Assembly: GCA_016860845.1 (NCBI GenBank)
Contig: BOKF01000014.1
Coordinates: 124,001 to 188,000 of the forward strand
Length of the DNA stretch: 64,000 bases
DNA from: Chloroflexota bacterium
GTDB lineage: Bacteria; Chloroflexota; Anaerolineae; 4572-78; J111
Direction of reading: 5' to 3'
The notes beneath the pieces were generated by a model. It saw only the letters and a program-made list of their open reading frames with translations, searched no databases and was not told the origin of the DNA. Positions 1 to 8,823 of the stretch are shown one piece after another. Numbering within the stretch: position 1 is the first letter of the stretch; every line of letters starts with the position of its first letter. The position numbers and the translations under genes were made by a program.

Positions 1-21
1 CATTCTCCGTTAATAGGCAAT

Positions 22-140
22 AAAAAACCGACATTTCTCTATTCTCAGCAGGGAGAAATGCCGGCCTACTCGGCAACCTGTCTTTTCCCGCCAGGGAAAG
101 ACTCTTTGCCTCGTCCACCGCAGTTGTTTATAGGGATTTC
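22..140 (-). promoter_or_regulatory. structured 5' leader ending in an intrinsic terminator (attenuator or riboswitch candidate)
   Basis: The RNA starting near 140 on the minus strand folds into two parts. The first is a compact domain: GGCAA pairs with TTGCC around an inner stem GTCTTTCCC/GGGAAAAGAC (about 78-108). The second is a terminator: CCGGCATTTCTC (64-53) pairs with GAGAAATGTCGG (39-28) and is followed by TTTTTT (27-22). About 20 nt later comes AACGGAGAATG, which looks like a ribosome-binding site with ATG at positions 3-1. A terminator between promoter and gene suggests conditional read-through. The stretch CAGGTTGCCGA resembles the 3' half of c-di-GMP-I (GEMM) riboswitches, but the usual 5' half is not evident, so the ligand is unknown. 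Confidence 0.5.
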
Positions 141-146
141 GCACAG

Positions 147-176
147 ATTATAACATAGGACTTAAGCCCTTGTCAA
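147..176 (-). promoter_or_regulatory. consensus sigma-70 promoter for a gene beyond the left edge
   Basis: On the minus strand there is a perfect -35 box TTGACA (176-171) and a perfect -10 box TATAAT (152-147), separated by 18 nt. It lies just downstream of the ppc stop, so it starts a new transcript at about position 140. That transcript runs leftward through a structured leader to a start codon at the window edge. Both hexamers match consensus exactly. Confidence 0.8.
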
Positions 177-193
177 GAGGTTTTTTACGGAAT

Positions 194-3007
194 TTACCCC
201 GTATTTTTCAAACCGGCGGCAATACCGACAATACTTAAACGCAAGGCATCTAAAATAGTTTTCCGCTCGGCGCTGTCTTCTTCCGGCAGCGCCCGAAAGC
301 GGCGCAGCAAGCCAACCTGGGTCAGGCTGAGGGAATCCACGTAAGGATTGCGCAATTGGATGGCCCGCTGAAGCACCTTTTCGTTGTCCAGCAACCTTTT
401 TTGCTGGCTCACCATCAGGAGAGCCTGCTGGGTTTGGGTATGTTCGGCAGCAATCTGGCTAAAAATATGATCCCCCAGGGGGCGGTCGGCGACCAATTGG
501 GCGTAACGAGCGGCGATGGACATATCGGCTTTGAGCAGGGCCATTTGAGCGTTATCGAGCACTGCCTTGAAAAAGGGCCACTTTTGGTAGAGGGTTTGCA
601 GGGTTTCCCGGCCCTGGGGCGCTTCCCACATGTAATGAGAGAGGGCGGTGCCTAAACCGTACCAGCCCGGCAGAGTGTGCCGGCTCTGCATCCAGGCAAA
701 AACCCAGGGAATAGCCCGCAGATCTTCAATCCGGTCTGAGCCGGTGCGCCGGGCGGGGCGGGAGCCGATGGTCAGCTCGGTGATCACATCAATGGGGGTC
801 GCCTGGTGGAAGTAATCGAGAAAATTGGGTGTTTCAAAGATGAGCAGGCGATAGGCCCGGTGGGCATGAGCAGACAGGGTTTGCATGACCGCTTCCCACT
901 CCGGCCGAGTCGTGTCGGCCTGAATCGCACCCACCTGCAACACTGCACCGACAACCTGCTCCAAATAGCGCCGGGCAATGGCGGGATGGCCGAAACGGTC
1001 AAAAATGACTTCCCCCTGCTCGGTCATGCGAATCCGCCCGTTCATTGTTTCGGGGGGCATGCCCTTGATGACCCGGTGCGTTGGCCCGCCGCCCCGGCCA
1101 ATCGCGCCGCCCCGGCCGTGAAAAAAAGTAACCTGGATCCCGTAGCGGCGGGCCAGCCCGGACAGGGTGCGCTGGGCCTGGTAAAGTGACCAGTTGGCGG
1201 TCAGGTAGCCGCCGTCTTTGGTGCTGTCGGAATAACCGAGTTGGATCAATTGGCGAAAGTTCCGCGCTCTGAGGTGATGGTAGTAGGCGGGGGTGTTGTA
1301 GAGAACTTCCAGCACCGCTGGTGCCTGTTCCAGGTCGGTGATGGTTTCAAAGAGGGGAGCAATATCCAGGGCGCTGCTTCCTTCTTGAGGCCGGTAGAGG
1401 CCGGCCAGCCCGGCCAGCCAAAGCACTTCTAAAATATCACTGGCCTGGTGGGCCATGCTGATCATGTAGCAGCCCAGGGCGGCCGGGTCGGCAGCGTGGA
1501 CCTGGGCCAGGAGTCGAAACAATTCTACGGTATCGCCAGCTAAAGGAGAGAGGCTGGCGGTGTTGACCTCCGGAAAAGCAGCGGTTTTGAGCAGTTGGTT
1601 GAGCAGTGTTAGCTTGTCATCTTCGGACAGGGCGGCGTAGTCGGCAGCCAGGCCGGTTTGCTGGAATAACTCGGCGATAACGGCTTGATGTTCGTTACTG
1701 TGCTGGCGAATATCCAAAGCGGCGGTGTGCAGCCCAAAGGTTTCAACTTGCCGCAGTAAAGGGTTCAGCCGCTGGGCCAAAAATCTGGTTTCGCTGGTGC
1801 TGTTTAGACTTTCGGCAACCTGGAGGATGTCGGCTAAAAGATCAGCGCCAGACGGGTACAGCAAGCGGGCAGCGAGAGGAGTGGTCTCATCCGGCTCAAG
1901 AAATTTATCCGGTAAGGTCGGCTGGCCTAACCTGTGAGCAATAAAACTGAAGGCCCGCCGGTAAGGCTCGTTGGGGTGGCGCTTAGCCAGCGCCTGAGCC
2001 AGCTTGGGGTAGCGTGTCGTTTGCCTGGCCAGCCACTGCTCCAGGGCGGGAGCCACATGGGTATAGCGCTCGGACATACTGAATTCACCAAAAAGATCAT
2101 TCACCCGCTGGCCAAAGTAGTGCTGAATGACCTCCCGGTGCAGGGGAAAGGTATCGGCAGTGGCGGCGGCAGTCACATTAGGATTGCCGTCACGATCTCC
2201 GCCGATCCATGAACCGAAGCGCAGGAAGGTGGGAACCCGAAAAGAGTGACCGGGGTAGGCTCGGGCCAGGGCCTGCTCCAGGGAGTAATAAATATCGGGG
2301 ATCACCTCAAATAAGGTTTCCGAGAAGTACCATAACCCGTGCCTGACTTCATCCAGGACCGTGGGCCGCTGTAAGCGCACGGCGTTGGTTAACCACAGCA
2401 GGGTAATCTGGGCGCGTAAGTTGGCCCGGAGGCGTTCATATTCACGGGGGAGGAGCCGGTAATTATCGAGGCGGTCCAGCATCTGGCTGATGGCCCGCAA
2501 TTTGCCGAGGAGCGAGCGCCGTTTGGATTCGGTGGGATGGGCGGTGAAAATAATTTCGATACAAAGCTGGTCCAGCAGGGCCTGCATTTTTTCCGGCGTT
2601 ACCCCTTGCAGCCGCAGAATATTGACCGCTTCGGCGATAGAGTCGGCTACCGGGCGAGTCTGTTCCATACTTTCTCTGGCTCGCAGTACCCGCACCTGCT
2701 CGTGTTCTTCGGCCAAATTGACCAGATGAAAGTAGGTGGTAAAAGCCTTGAGAATGGGCAGGGCTAAGTCAAGCTCCAGATTTTCACAAATGTGGGCTAA
2801 CTCGCCAACTCCGCTCAGAGAGTCGGCGCTGCGCCATTCCCGGGCCCTGGCCCGGATCTGCTCAACCTGGTCAAAAACAAGCTGCCCTTGTTGCTCGCGA
2901 ATGATTTGGCCCAGCAGGTCGCCCAACAAATGAATATTGTAACTGAGTGGATCGCTGGTTTTGGGCCTGGTTAGAGCCGGCCTGTTCCGTTCAGCTCTCG
3001 ATTTCAT
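194..3007 (-). CDS. ppc: phosphoenolpyruvate carboxylase
   Basis: Cytosolic enzyme that joins PEP and bicarbonate to give oxaloacetate and phosphate, an anaplerotic supply for the TCA cycle. At 937 aa it is full length for the family. Visible hallmarks are FTAHPTESKRRS with the catalytic His (H157), the GSWIGGDRDGNPNVT block, GYSDSTKDGGYLTANW, the glycine loop FHGRGGAIGRGGGP, and the conserved C-terminal NTG. The ATG at 3007 has GAAGGGG eight bases upstream. It follows the MpsC-like gene with an 88-nt gap and could be co-transcribed with it. No frameshift or missing active-site block is seen. The malate dehydrogenase at 34 kb would use its product. Confidence 0.97.
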   Translation of the reverse strand: MKSRAERNRPALTRPKTSDPLSYNIHLLGDLLGQIIREQQGQLVFDQVEQIRARAREWRSADSLSGVGELAHICENLELDLALPILKAFTTYFHLVNLAEEHEQVRVLRARESMEQTRPVADSIAEAVNILRLQGVTPEKMQALLDQLCIEIIFTAHPTESKRRSLLGKLRAISQMLDRLDNYRLLPREYERLRANLRAQITLLWLTNAVRLQRPTVLDEVRHGLWYFSETLFEVIPDIYYSLEQALARAYPGHSFRVPTFLRFGSWIGGDRDGNPNVTAAATADTFPLHREVIQHYFGQRVNDLFGEFSMSERYTHVAPALEQWLARQTTRYPKLAQALAKRHPNEPYRRAFSFIAHRLGQPTLPDKFLEPDETTPLAARLLYPSGADLLADILQVAESLNSTSETRFLAQRLNPLLRQVETFGLHTAALDIRQHSNEHQAVIAELFQQTGLAADYAALSEDDKLTLLNQLLKTAAFPEVNTASLSPLAGDTVELFRLLAQVHAADPAALGCYMISMAHQASDILEVLWLAGLAGLYRPQEGSSALDIAPLFETITDLEQAPAVLEVLYNTPAYYHHLRARNFRQLIQLGYSDSTKDGGYLTANWSLYQAQRTLSGLARRYGIQVTFFHGRGGAIGRGGGPTHRVIKGMPPETMNGRIRMTEQGEVIFDRFGHPAIARRYLEQVVGAVLQVGAIQADTTRPEWEAVMQTLSAHAHRAYRLLIFETPNFLDYFHQATPIDVITELTIGSRPARRTGSDRIEDLRAIPWVFAWMQSRHTLPGWYGLGTALSHYMWEAPQGRETLQTLYQKWPFFKAVLDNAQMALLKADMSIAARYAQLVADRPLGDHIFSQIAAEHTQTQQALLMVSQQKRLLDNEKVLQRAIQLRNPYVDSLSLTQVGLLRRFRALPEEDSAERKTILDALRLSIVGIAAGLKNTG

Positions 3008-3096
3008 AAGGACTGCCCCTTCGTTACATAATCCTGACGAAATGATAGCCCAAAAATTTAGATTGTCTACTATTTAGGGGGAGAATAGGGAGCAGC

Positions 3097-3483
3097 TTAG
3101 CGGCGGGTATTACTTTTGCGGAACAGTTCGTCGAGGTTAGCATCCACGGTTAAAACGATGACACGCTCGCCGGTTTTGGTGCTCATATCGGTGTGCAAAC
3201 TAATGAGCTTGCAGTTGACAACCTCCTCGACAATCGCTTCGATGAGAGGCCGGGAAACTTCAAATAATTGGCGGCGCGTTTCCTTAACCAGGGCTTGACC
3301 TTCACGGCTTTCGGCCAGTTTAGCTTCAGCGGGAGTTAAAACACCGCGCAGGCGGACGACAATCATGTCGTTGAGAAAAAAGGTCCGGGTATCCAGCGGT
3401 CCGCGCCCCAGGTGTTCTTTTTCAAATTTGATGATCGCTTTGCTGAATTCAGCTTCGAGTTCGCCGCGAGTTTTCTCAAACAT
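3097..3483 (-). CDS. MpsC-like (DUF2294) protein
   Basis: A 128-aa soluble protein matching the DUF2294 family, now often named MpsC after the third gene of the staphylococcal mps operon. In that operon MpsA and MpsB form a bicarbonate/cation uptake system. Family marks include the N-terminal region with RGPLDTRTFFLNDMIVVRL, where DUF2294 members typically carry a similar basic/hydrophobic strand, and VIVLTVDANLDELF near the end. The biochemical role of MpsC itself is not established. It sits 18 nt after the GAF histidine kinase and just before PEP carboxylase, a bicarbonate-consuming enzyme. A link to inorganic carbon or membrane-potential sensing is therefore an attractive inference. No mpsA or mpsB homologue is in the window. 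Confidence 0.75.
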   Translation of the reverse strand: MFEKTRGELEAEFSKAIIKFEKEHLGRGPLDTRTFFLNDMIVVRLRGVLTPAEAKLAESREGQALVKETRRQLFEVSRPLIEAIVEEVVNCKLISLHTDMSTKTGERVIVLTVDANLDELFRKSNTRR

Positions 3484-3501
3484 AAGCTAAAGCTTCATCT
3501 T

Positions 3502-6500
3502 CTAGAAATCTATGTCGCTGTAGATGGGCAGGGCTACGGTAAAGGTGCTGCCCTCGCCAAAAACACTTTCCAGCCAAATTCGGCCCAGGTGCTTTTCGAC
3601 AATGCTTTGGGCCAGGGCCAGCCCCAGGCCGGTGCCCTTAATATTGGCGACGTGGTCGCCGCGCACCCGGTAAAATTTTTCAAAAATGTGGGGTTGGTCG
3701 GCGGCAGGAATGCCCATGCCGGTATCAACCACTTGAATCCAGACCTCTTCCTCGTGACGGAAAGCTTTGACCGTCACCTGGCCGTTGGCAGGAGTATATT
3801 TTATGGCGTTGCCGACCAGGTTATTTAACACCTGGCGCAGGCGGCTGGTATTGGCCACCACCAGGGGCGACTCTTTTTCAAGCTGGCTGGTTAAATGAAT
3901 GGATTTGTCTTGAGCCTGGGGCATGAAGGAGTTCATGGTTTCGTAAATAATCGGCGTGATGGGCGTCGGCTCCATTTCGAGGTCAATCCCCGCTTCGATT
4001 TTCCCCACATCTAACAGGTCATCAATCAGCGCGCCCATATTCCGCACCCGGTCTTCGACCGTATTCAAAAGCTCTTGCTGCTGATCGTTAATGGGGCCAA
4101 TCTGGGGCAGGAGATGGGTAGCAATCATAATACCGGACAGCGGCGAGCGTAAATCGTGCGACACGGCGTTAACGAAGTCGCTTTTTAGTTCGTTTAACTC
4201 CTTAAAGTGGCTGACATCCTGCATCGTCGCCACCCAGCCGATCACCCCAGCCTCACCCGCGGAAACGGGCGAAAGGTTAGCATAGAAGGTCCGGCCGTCC
4301 ATCAGGCGAATTTCGCCGGTGGGCCGCTCTCCCTGCATGGCACTTTCGAAGAGGTTGACCAGCATTTCATTGACGGTGCTTTCTTTCAGCAATTTGCTGC
4401 TTTGCGATGTTTCAACGCCCATCACTTCCCAGGCCGCCGGATTATCGAGCACAATGCGCCCGTGGCGATTGACGACCAGCACAGCATCGGTGCTGCTGGC
4501 CAGGATCGCCGCCAGCCGGGCCCGTTCCTGCTCAACTTGATGAAAGAGCAGCGCATTTTCTACGGCTGCAGAAATCTGGGACACAATCAGCGAGAAAATC
4601 CGCAGTAGATCATCGGTCAGGTTCTCTTCTCGGCCGGAAGCCATATAAATGAGGCCCAACAGGCCCCGGCGGGTAATAATGGGCAGGGAGAAGACGGAGG
4701 CCGATTTCCAATTTGCCGGCACAGGCATATTACCGGCAATGGTTTTGGAAGTAATCAGTTCCCTGGAGGGCTGGCCTTCATTCATCTCGGCGAAGGTATT
4801 GAGGATATTGTCAATGATTTCGTCAGTTTTGGTAAACGCAAAGGGTACGGCGACACCCAGATAGCAGCCTTCTTCCCCGGCTACAATAACACTCTGCACG
4901 TCACCCGGCAGCAGACGTGGCAGCATACTCAAGGTTGTATCCAGAATCAGGTTCAGGTTGGTAGTCGAGGCCAGCATCTCGCCCAAATGATTCAGCATTT
5001 GCAGTTCGGTGGTGCGCTGTTCCAACACGTCAATCAGCCGTGCTTTTTCGATGGCGACAGCCACCTGGGAAATAAGTTGTTCCAGCAGCTTCAAATCGCG
5101 GGAGTGGTAAGCATCGGGCAGGCGGCGGCCCAGGTTAAGGCTGCCAAAAGGTCCTTTGGGAGTGGTTAACGGGATGGAAAGTTTTGATTTGATACCGTCT
5201 TCCAACAGGATAGCGTCGTCGCGGTAAAGGGGGTGGTTCGTCTTGGTGGAGATGTCGGCGCTTATAGAAGCCTGGTTCTTTTTAATAATTTCGTCCAGGG
5301 CCGACCCTCTCAGGGGGAGAGCTGTTTTGGTCTGTTCAATCGAACCGTACTCACTAAAGGTCCACTGGCGGAAATGCCCTTTTTGACCCTCCAGCAGCGA
5401 GACGCTCATGTGATCGAAAGGCAGAAGCCGGCCCAGTTGGTCAAAAATAATTTTGGCGGTATCGGATAAGCCGTGCCCGGCGTTGACCGTCGCAATGATT
5501 TGGGTAATCATTTCCTGGTGATAAGCTCGCGCCTGGGCCTCATCGTAGAGACTGGCGTTTTCCAGGGCAATGCCCAGGGAGGCGGCCATCGAGACCAGCA
5601 ACTCCATATCGTCGTCGTCAAAGGGGCCGGTCCGTTTATTGATGACCTCTAAAGCTCCAATTGCCTGGCCGTGGACCATCAACGGGACGCACAAAACCGT
5701 ATTGGTTCTAAAACCGATGGCATCGTCAATCACGTGGCAGAAGCGCTTATCGGTTTGAGCATTGTTGGAGATGGTCGCCTGGTTGCTAACCACCACCCAG
5801 CCGGCGATGCCTTCGTCACGTTTCAAACGGAAGGATGTGACCTGTTTGTTTTCACCGCGCAGGGTGATCTTAAAGTAAAGCTCGTCCGCCTCTTCATCCA
5901 CCAACAGAATCGAGCCAGCCTCGACCTCTAACATCTCGTTGATGCCCGCCATGGTGCGGCGGAGGACCTCGTCAAGGTCCATGCTGGAGGTGATGGCGTG
6001 GGCAATTTGGTTCAAAGTCATCAGGGCGCTGGCGTGCCGGCGTGAGCGCTCGACCAGGTAGGCGTTTTGGAGGTGTGCTCCCAGATGCTCGCCCAGGTAA
6101 ACGAGCAGGTTTTGCGCTTCTTCGGGCAGGGGAACCTTGGCCAGATCCTGGCTCCCGACCACTAACGCACCTACCGGCTTATCATCAAAAACCAGGGGGA
6201 TAATGGCCGAGGGAATCGCATTGAAAGCTCCAAAAAACACATCGCCCAGGTCGGAGTCGGTCTGGCCGTTGCCGTGAACTTCTTTGGTGGGCAAATGAGG
6301 CTGCACAAAATGAGGCTTTTTGCTGATAATGACCCGGCTTAACAGGCTGTTCTGACCGGCCCAGCTATCGGCCAGCGGGGGAGCCTTATCAACCAGGCAG
6401 ACCTGGGCATTAGGTGCAACGGCCAGGGGTGTACACATCACCCCGCAAGCCGTTGGGGGAAGCGGCTTGATGGTTAGGAGCCAGATGGCGTCAACCTCTA

Positions 6501-6636
6501 GCGTTTCTAGCAATATGTTGTTAATCTCTTCCAACCGTTTAGGCCAGGGTAAGGGACGACCTAACAGATTATCAATCTTATGCAGGGATTGCCAGACAGA
6601 AGTTGGTAACTTCAGGTTGGTTAGCTGTGTCTTCAT
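3502..6636 (-). CDS. multi-GAF/PAS sensor histidine kinase
   Basis: A 1044-aa sensor kinase with no obvious membrane segment. Order seen: a degenerate N-terminal GAF-like region (about 50-190), a clear GAF (about 205-365, with GSILLVDEEADELYFK and VPLMVHGQAIGALEVIN), a third GAF (about 385-540), a fourth (about 560-700), a PAS domain (about 710-820, with AVLVVNRHGRIVLDNPAA), HisKA with the phospho-acceptor in SHDLRSPLSG, and HATPase_c with NLVGNAIKYTP (N box), DTGMGIP (G1) and GTGLGLAL (G2). All kinase boxes are intact. No response regulator is adjacent; the next minus gene is the MpsC-like protein 18 nt downstream. The signal is unknown, but stacked GAF domains usually bind small molecules or chromophores. 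Confidence 0.93.
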   Translation of the reverse strand: MKTQLTNLKLPTSVWQSLHKIDNLLGRPLPWPKRLEEINNILLETLEVDAIWLLTIKPLPPTACGVMCTPLAVAPNAQVCLVDKAPPLADSWAGQNSLLSRVIISKKPHFVQPHLPTKEVHGNGQTDSDLGDVFFGAFNAIPSAIIPLVFDDKPVGALVVGSQDLAKVPLPEEAQNLLVYLGEHLGAHLQNAYLVERSRRHASALMTLNQIAHAITSSMDLDEVLRRTMAGINEMLEVEAGSILLVDEEADELYFKITLRGENKQVTSFRLKRDEGIAGWVVVSNQATISNNAQTDKRFCHVIDDAIGFRTNTVLCVPLMVHGQAIGALEVINKRTGPFDDDDMELLVSMAASLGIALENASLYDEAQARAYHQEMITQIIATVNAGHGLSDTAKIIFDQLGRLLPFDHMSVSLLEGQKGHFRQWTFSEYGSIEQTKTALPLRGSALDEIIKKNQASISADISTKTNHPLYRDDAILLEDGIKSKLSIPLTTPKGPFGSLNLGRRLPDAYHSRDLKLLEQLISQVAVAIEKARLIDVLEQRTTELQMLNHLGEMLASTTNLNLILDTTLSMLPRLLPGDVQSVIVAGEEGCYLGVAVPFAFTKTDEIIDNILNTFAEMNEGQPSRELITSKTIAGNMPVPANWKSASVFSLPIITRRGLLGLIYMASGREENLTDDLLRIFSLIVSQISAAVENALLFHQVEQERARLAAILASSTDAVLVVNRHGRIVLDNPAAWEVMGVETSQSSKLLKESTVNEMLVNLFESAMQGERPTGEIRLMDGRTFYANLSPVSAGEAGVIGWVATMQDVSHFKELNELKSDFVNAVSHDLRSPLSGIMIATHLLPQIGPINDQQQELLNTVEDRVRNMGALIDDLLDVGKIEAGIDLEMEPTPITPIIYETMNSFMPQAQDKSIHLTSQLEKESPLVVANTSRLRQVLNNLVGNAIKYTPANGQVTVKAFRHEEEVWIQVVDTGMGIPAADQPHIFEKFYRVRGDHVANIKGTGLGLALAQSIVEKHLGRIWLESVFGEGSTFTVALPIYSDIDF

Positions 6637-6793
6637 GGATGATTTTGTATGTTTTTAACTTGAGGAGTCGCAAACCGGCGCTGACCGCTAAAGTCAAAGC
6701 TAATTCTGAACTCCAACTTCCCTATCTCGACGAGGCGGCGTTGACCTGGGCTAACGCCGCTTCCATTCAACCGTCCTCGAAAACAGCAATTGG

Positions 6794-7786
6794 CTACAGC
6801 CGATAATTTGTCACATCCCTTACGGCCTGAATAATATCGTTGACTGACGGCAAAACGTACTCTTCCAAAACCGGACTGTAAGGCAACGGCACATTTTTGG
6901 CGGCGACGCGCACAATCGGGCTATCCAGCCATTGAATTGCTTCTTCGGCGATAATTGCCGCGATTTCGGCGCCGGCGCCGCCCCGCCGATGCGCCTCATG
7001 CCCGATGACCACCCGGCCCGTTTTTTGCACCGATTGTAGAATTGTTTCTTTGTCCAGGGGCACCAGGGTGCGCGGATCAATAACCTCGACCGAAATATTG
7101 TTTTCTGCGTCTAACTGCTCGGCCGCAGCCAGGGCCGGTTTGACCATCCCACCCAGGGCGATCAGCGTCACGTCACTCCCAACCCGGCGAACGGCAGCCT
7201 GGCCAAAAGGAATGAGGTACTCATCTTCGACCTCAGGCACTTCACCTTTGGCGGCATAAAGCATTTTGTGCTCAAAGAACAGCACCGGGTCTTCGCCGCG
7301 GAGGGCCGACTTGAGCAGCCCTTTGGCGTCGTAGGGTGTGGCCGGGATCACCAGTTTAAGCCCCGGCACATTCAAGAACCAACTCTCGACCGATTGGCTG
7401 TGCTGGGCGGCGGCGCTGCCGGGCGCTCCGCTGGCAATGCGGATGGTGAGAGGGACCTTGGCTTTACCGCCGCTCATATAACGGGCTTTAGCCGCTTGAT
7501 TGACCAATTGATCCATCGCTACCGTGACAAAGTCGCCAAACATAATTTCGGCTACCGGACGCATGCCCACTAAAGCCGCCCCCAACGCCGCCCCGACGAT
7601 GGCGGCTTCGGAAATAGGGGTATCGCGGACGCGCTCCGGCCCAAATTCTTCAAACAGGCCCTGGGTCACCCCAAATACGCCGCCAAAGGCCCCCACATCC
7701 TCGCCCAGGATAAAGACACTGGGGTCCCGGCTCATCTCTTCGGCCAGGGCTTCGCGGATAGCTTCACTGTAACTGATAATGCGCAC
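6794..7786 (-). CDS. 2-oxoacid dehydrogenase E1 component, beta subunit
   Basis: Transketolase-like beta subunit of a pyruvate/branched-chain 2-oxoacid (or acetoin) dehydrogenase E1, which works with an alpha subunit and ThDP. Seen: GEDVGAFGGVFGVTQGL, DTPISEAAIVGAALGAA with the ThDP-contacting Glu, IRIASGAPGSAAAQHSQS, and the C-terminal transketolase domain with DPRTLVPLD and GHEAHRRGGAGAEIA. The family normally starts close to RIISYSEAI, so I chose the GTG at 7786, which has GGGG nine bases upstream. A TTG at 7801 would add five residues. The alpha subunit and E2/E3 genes are not in the window, so this copy is an orphan. Substrate cannot be decided from sequence. Confidence 0.9.
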   Translation of the reverse strand: MRIISYSEAIREALAEEMSRDPSVFILGEDVGAFGGVFGVTQGLFEEFGPERVRDTPISEAAIVGAALGAALVGMRPVAEIMFGDFVTVAMDQLVNQAAKARYMSGGKAKVPLTIRIASGAPGSAAAQHSQSVESWFLNVPGLKLVIPATPYDAKGLLKSALRGEDPVLFFEHKMLYAAKGEVPEVEDEYLIPFGQAAVRRVGSDVTLIALGGMVKPALAAAEQLDAENNISVEVIDPRTLVPLDKETILQSVQKTGRVVIGHEAHRRGGAGAEIAAIIAEEAIQWLDSPIVRVAAKNVPLPYSPVLEEYVLPSVNDIIQAVRDVTNYRL

Positions 7787-7935
7787 GTTTGTCAACCCCA
7801 AACTTAGATTGAATCCTCATGCAAGTATACCAGTTATGAGCGTGGCTGACAATCCCCAATTTGGTTTATTTGACCAATTGCTTAAGAGTCGTCGTCAGTT
7901 ACCAGGTAGCAAGGTAGCAGGTGTATCTCTTATTC

Positions 7936-7971
7936 CCCTGTCTACCGTCTACTGTCTACCGTCTACTATTT
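7936..7971. repeat. dispersed intergenic repeat, CTGTCTACCGTCTAC family, copy 1
   Basis: This imperfect tandem of the unit GTCTACCGTCTACT recurs at 29584-29622 upstream of secG. Both copies are preceded by a GTAGCA/GCAGG-type stretch and followed by a purine-rich GAGGAG-like end. It lies in the 274-nt gap between the divergent E1-beta and SDR genes. A TATAAT at 8019-8024, just downstream, may be the -10 of the SDR promoter, although no good -35 is visible. Confidence 0.6.
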
Positions 7972-8060
7972 TCACGGGAGTGAAGCCTCCTTTGTCTGGA
8001 CTCTTACGTAAGGTGAGTTATAATTACGCCTTCAATTTTAACGCTGGCAGGAAAAAACTT

Positions 8061-8813
8061 ATGGAGATAAAAAATAAGGTCGCTCTGATCACCGGCGGCG
8101 CTCATCGGGTGGGCAAAGCAATTACCCTCATGCTGGCTGAAGCCGGCGCAAATGTGGTGATCAATTATCATACCTCGTCGGCTCAGGCCGAAGCAACGGC
8201 TGAAGAAGTGCGTGCTTTGGGAGCCAAGGTGCTGGTCGTCCAGGCCGATATTTCCAAATATGAGCAGGTCAAAGCCATGGCCGGCCAGGTCAAAATATGG
8301 TTTGGGGGCATTGATATCCTGGTCAACAGCGCCGACCGTTGGGAAAAAAGCCCTTTTCCCAGCGAAGACCTCGGTCCGTGGGAACGCATTATCGGTACGG
8401 GCGTCAACGGCCCTTATTATGTGACCAATGCCTTTGCGCCCCTGATGCTGGAGCGAGGCGGGGGGGCGATTGTCAATATCATTGACCTTTCGGCCTGGGA
8501 AGCCTGGCCCCATTTCACCGCTCATGCTGTCGCCAAAACAAGCCTGCTGGCGCTGACTCGCCAGTTTGCCATAGAACTTGGCCCGACCATCCGGGTCAAT
8601 GCGGTCGCCCCCGGCCCGGTGCTGGCCCCAACCGACTACAGCCCGGAAGTGAGAGAGCGGGTTGCGGCCAGGACTTTGCTCAACCGTTGGGGTTCGCCGG
8701 AGGATGTGGCCGAGGCGGTCAAGTTTTTGGTTGCGGCCGATTACATCTCCGGCGAGACGATCAGGGTGGATGGGGGCGAGCATTATGGCCATCGCAAACG
8801 GGACCCGATTTGA
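8061..8813 (+). CDS. SDR family oxidoreductase with His in place of the catalytic Tyr
   Basis: A 250-aa short-chain dehydrogenase/reductase. The Rossmann motif TGGAHRVGK is near residue 10, NYH follows strand 2, and NSAD stands in place of the usual NNAG. The C-terminal WGSPEDVAEAVKFLVA...GETIRVDGG is typical. The TGGAHRVGK form resembles pteridine reductase-like and FabG-like members. The active-site YxxxK reads HAVAK, so the catalytic Tyr is replaced by His while Lys is kept. Activity may be altered or lost. The ATG at 8061 is preceded by AGGA and matches the family N-terminus; the open frame extends upstream to 7779 but that part is repeat sequence. It overlaps nothing but ends 10 nt before the glycosyltransferase-like gene. 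Confidence 0.88.
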   Translation: MEIKNKVALITGGAHRVGKAITLMLAEAGANVVINYHTSSAQAEATAEEVRALGAKVLVVQADISKYEQVKAMAGQVKIWFGGIDILVNSADRWEKSPFPSEDLGPWERIIGTGVNGPYYVTNAFAPLMLERGGGAIVNIIDLSAWEAWPHFTAHAVAKTSLLALTRQFAIELGPTIRVNAVAPGPVLAPTDYSPEVRERVAARTLLNRWGSPEDVAEAVKFLVAADYISGETIRVDGGEHYGHRKRDPI

Positions 8814-8823
8814 TGAAGGGCCG

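Noticed and set aside
22..140. Firm assignment of the leader to the c-di-GMP-I riboswitch
   Set aside because: Only the CAGGTTGCCGA part and a GCAAAG stretch resemble it; the conserved first stem-loop was not found.
7779..8060. Upstream extension of the SDR reading frame
   Set aside because: It runs through dispersed repeat DNA, lacks a ribosome-binding site at its start, and adds residues no SDR has.
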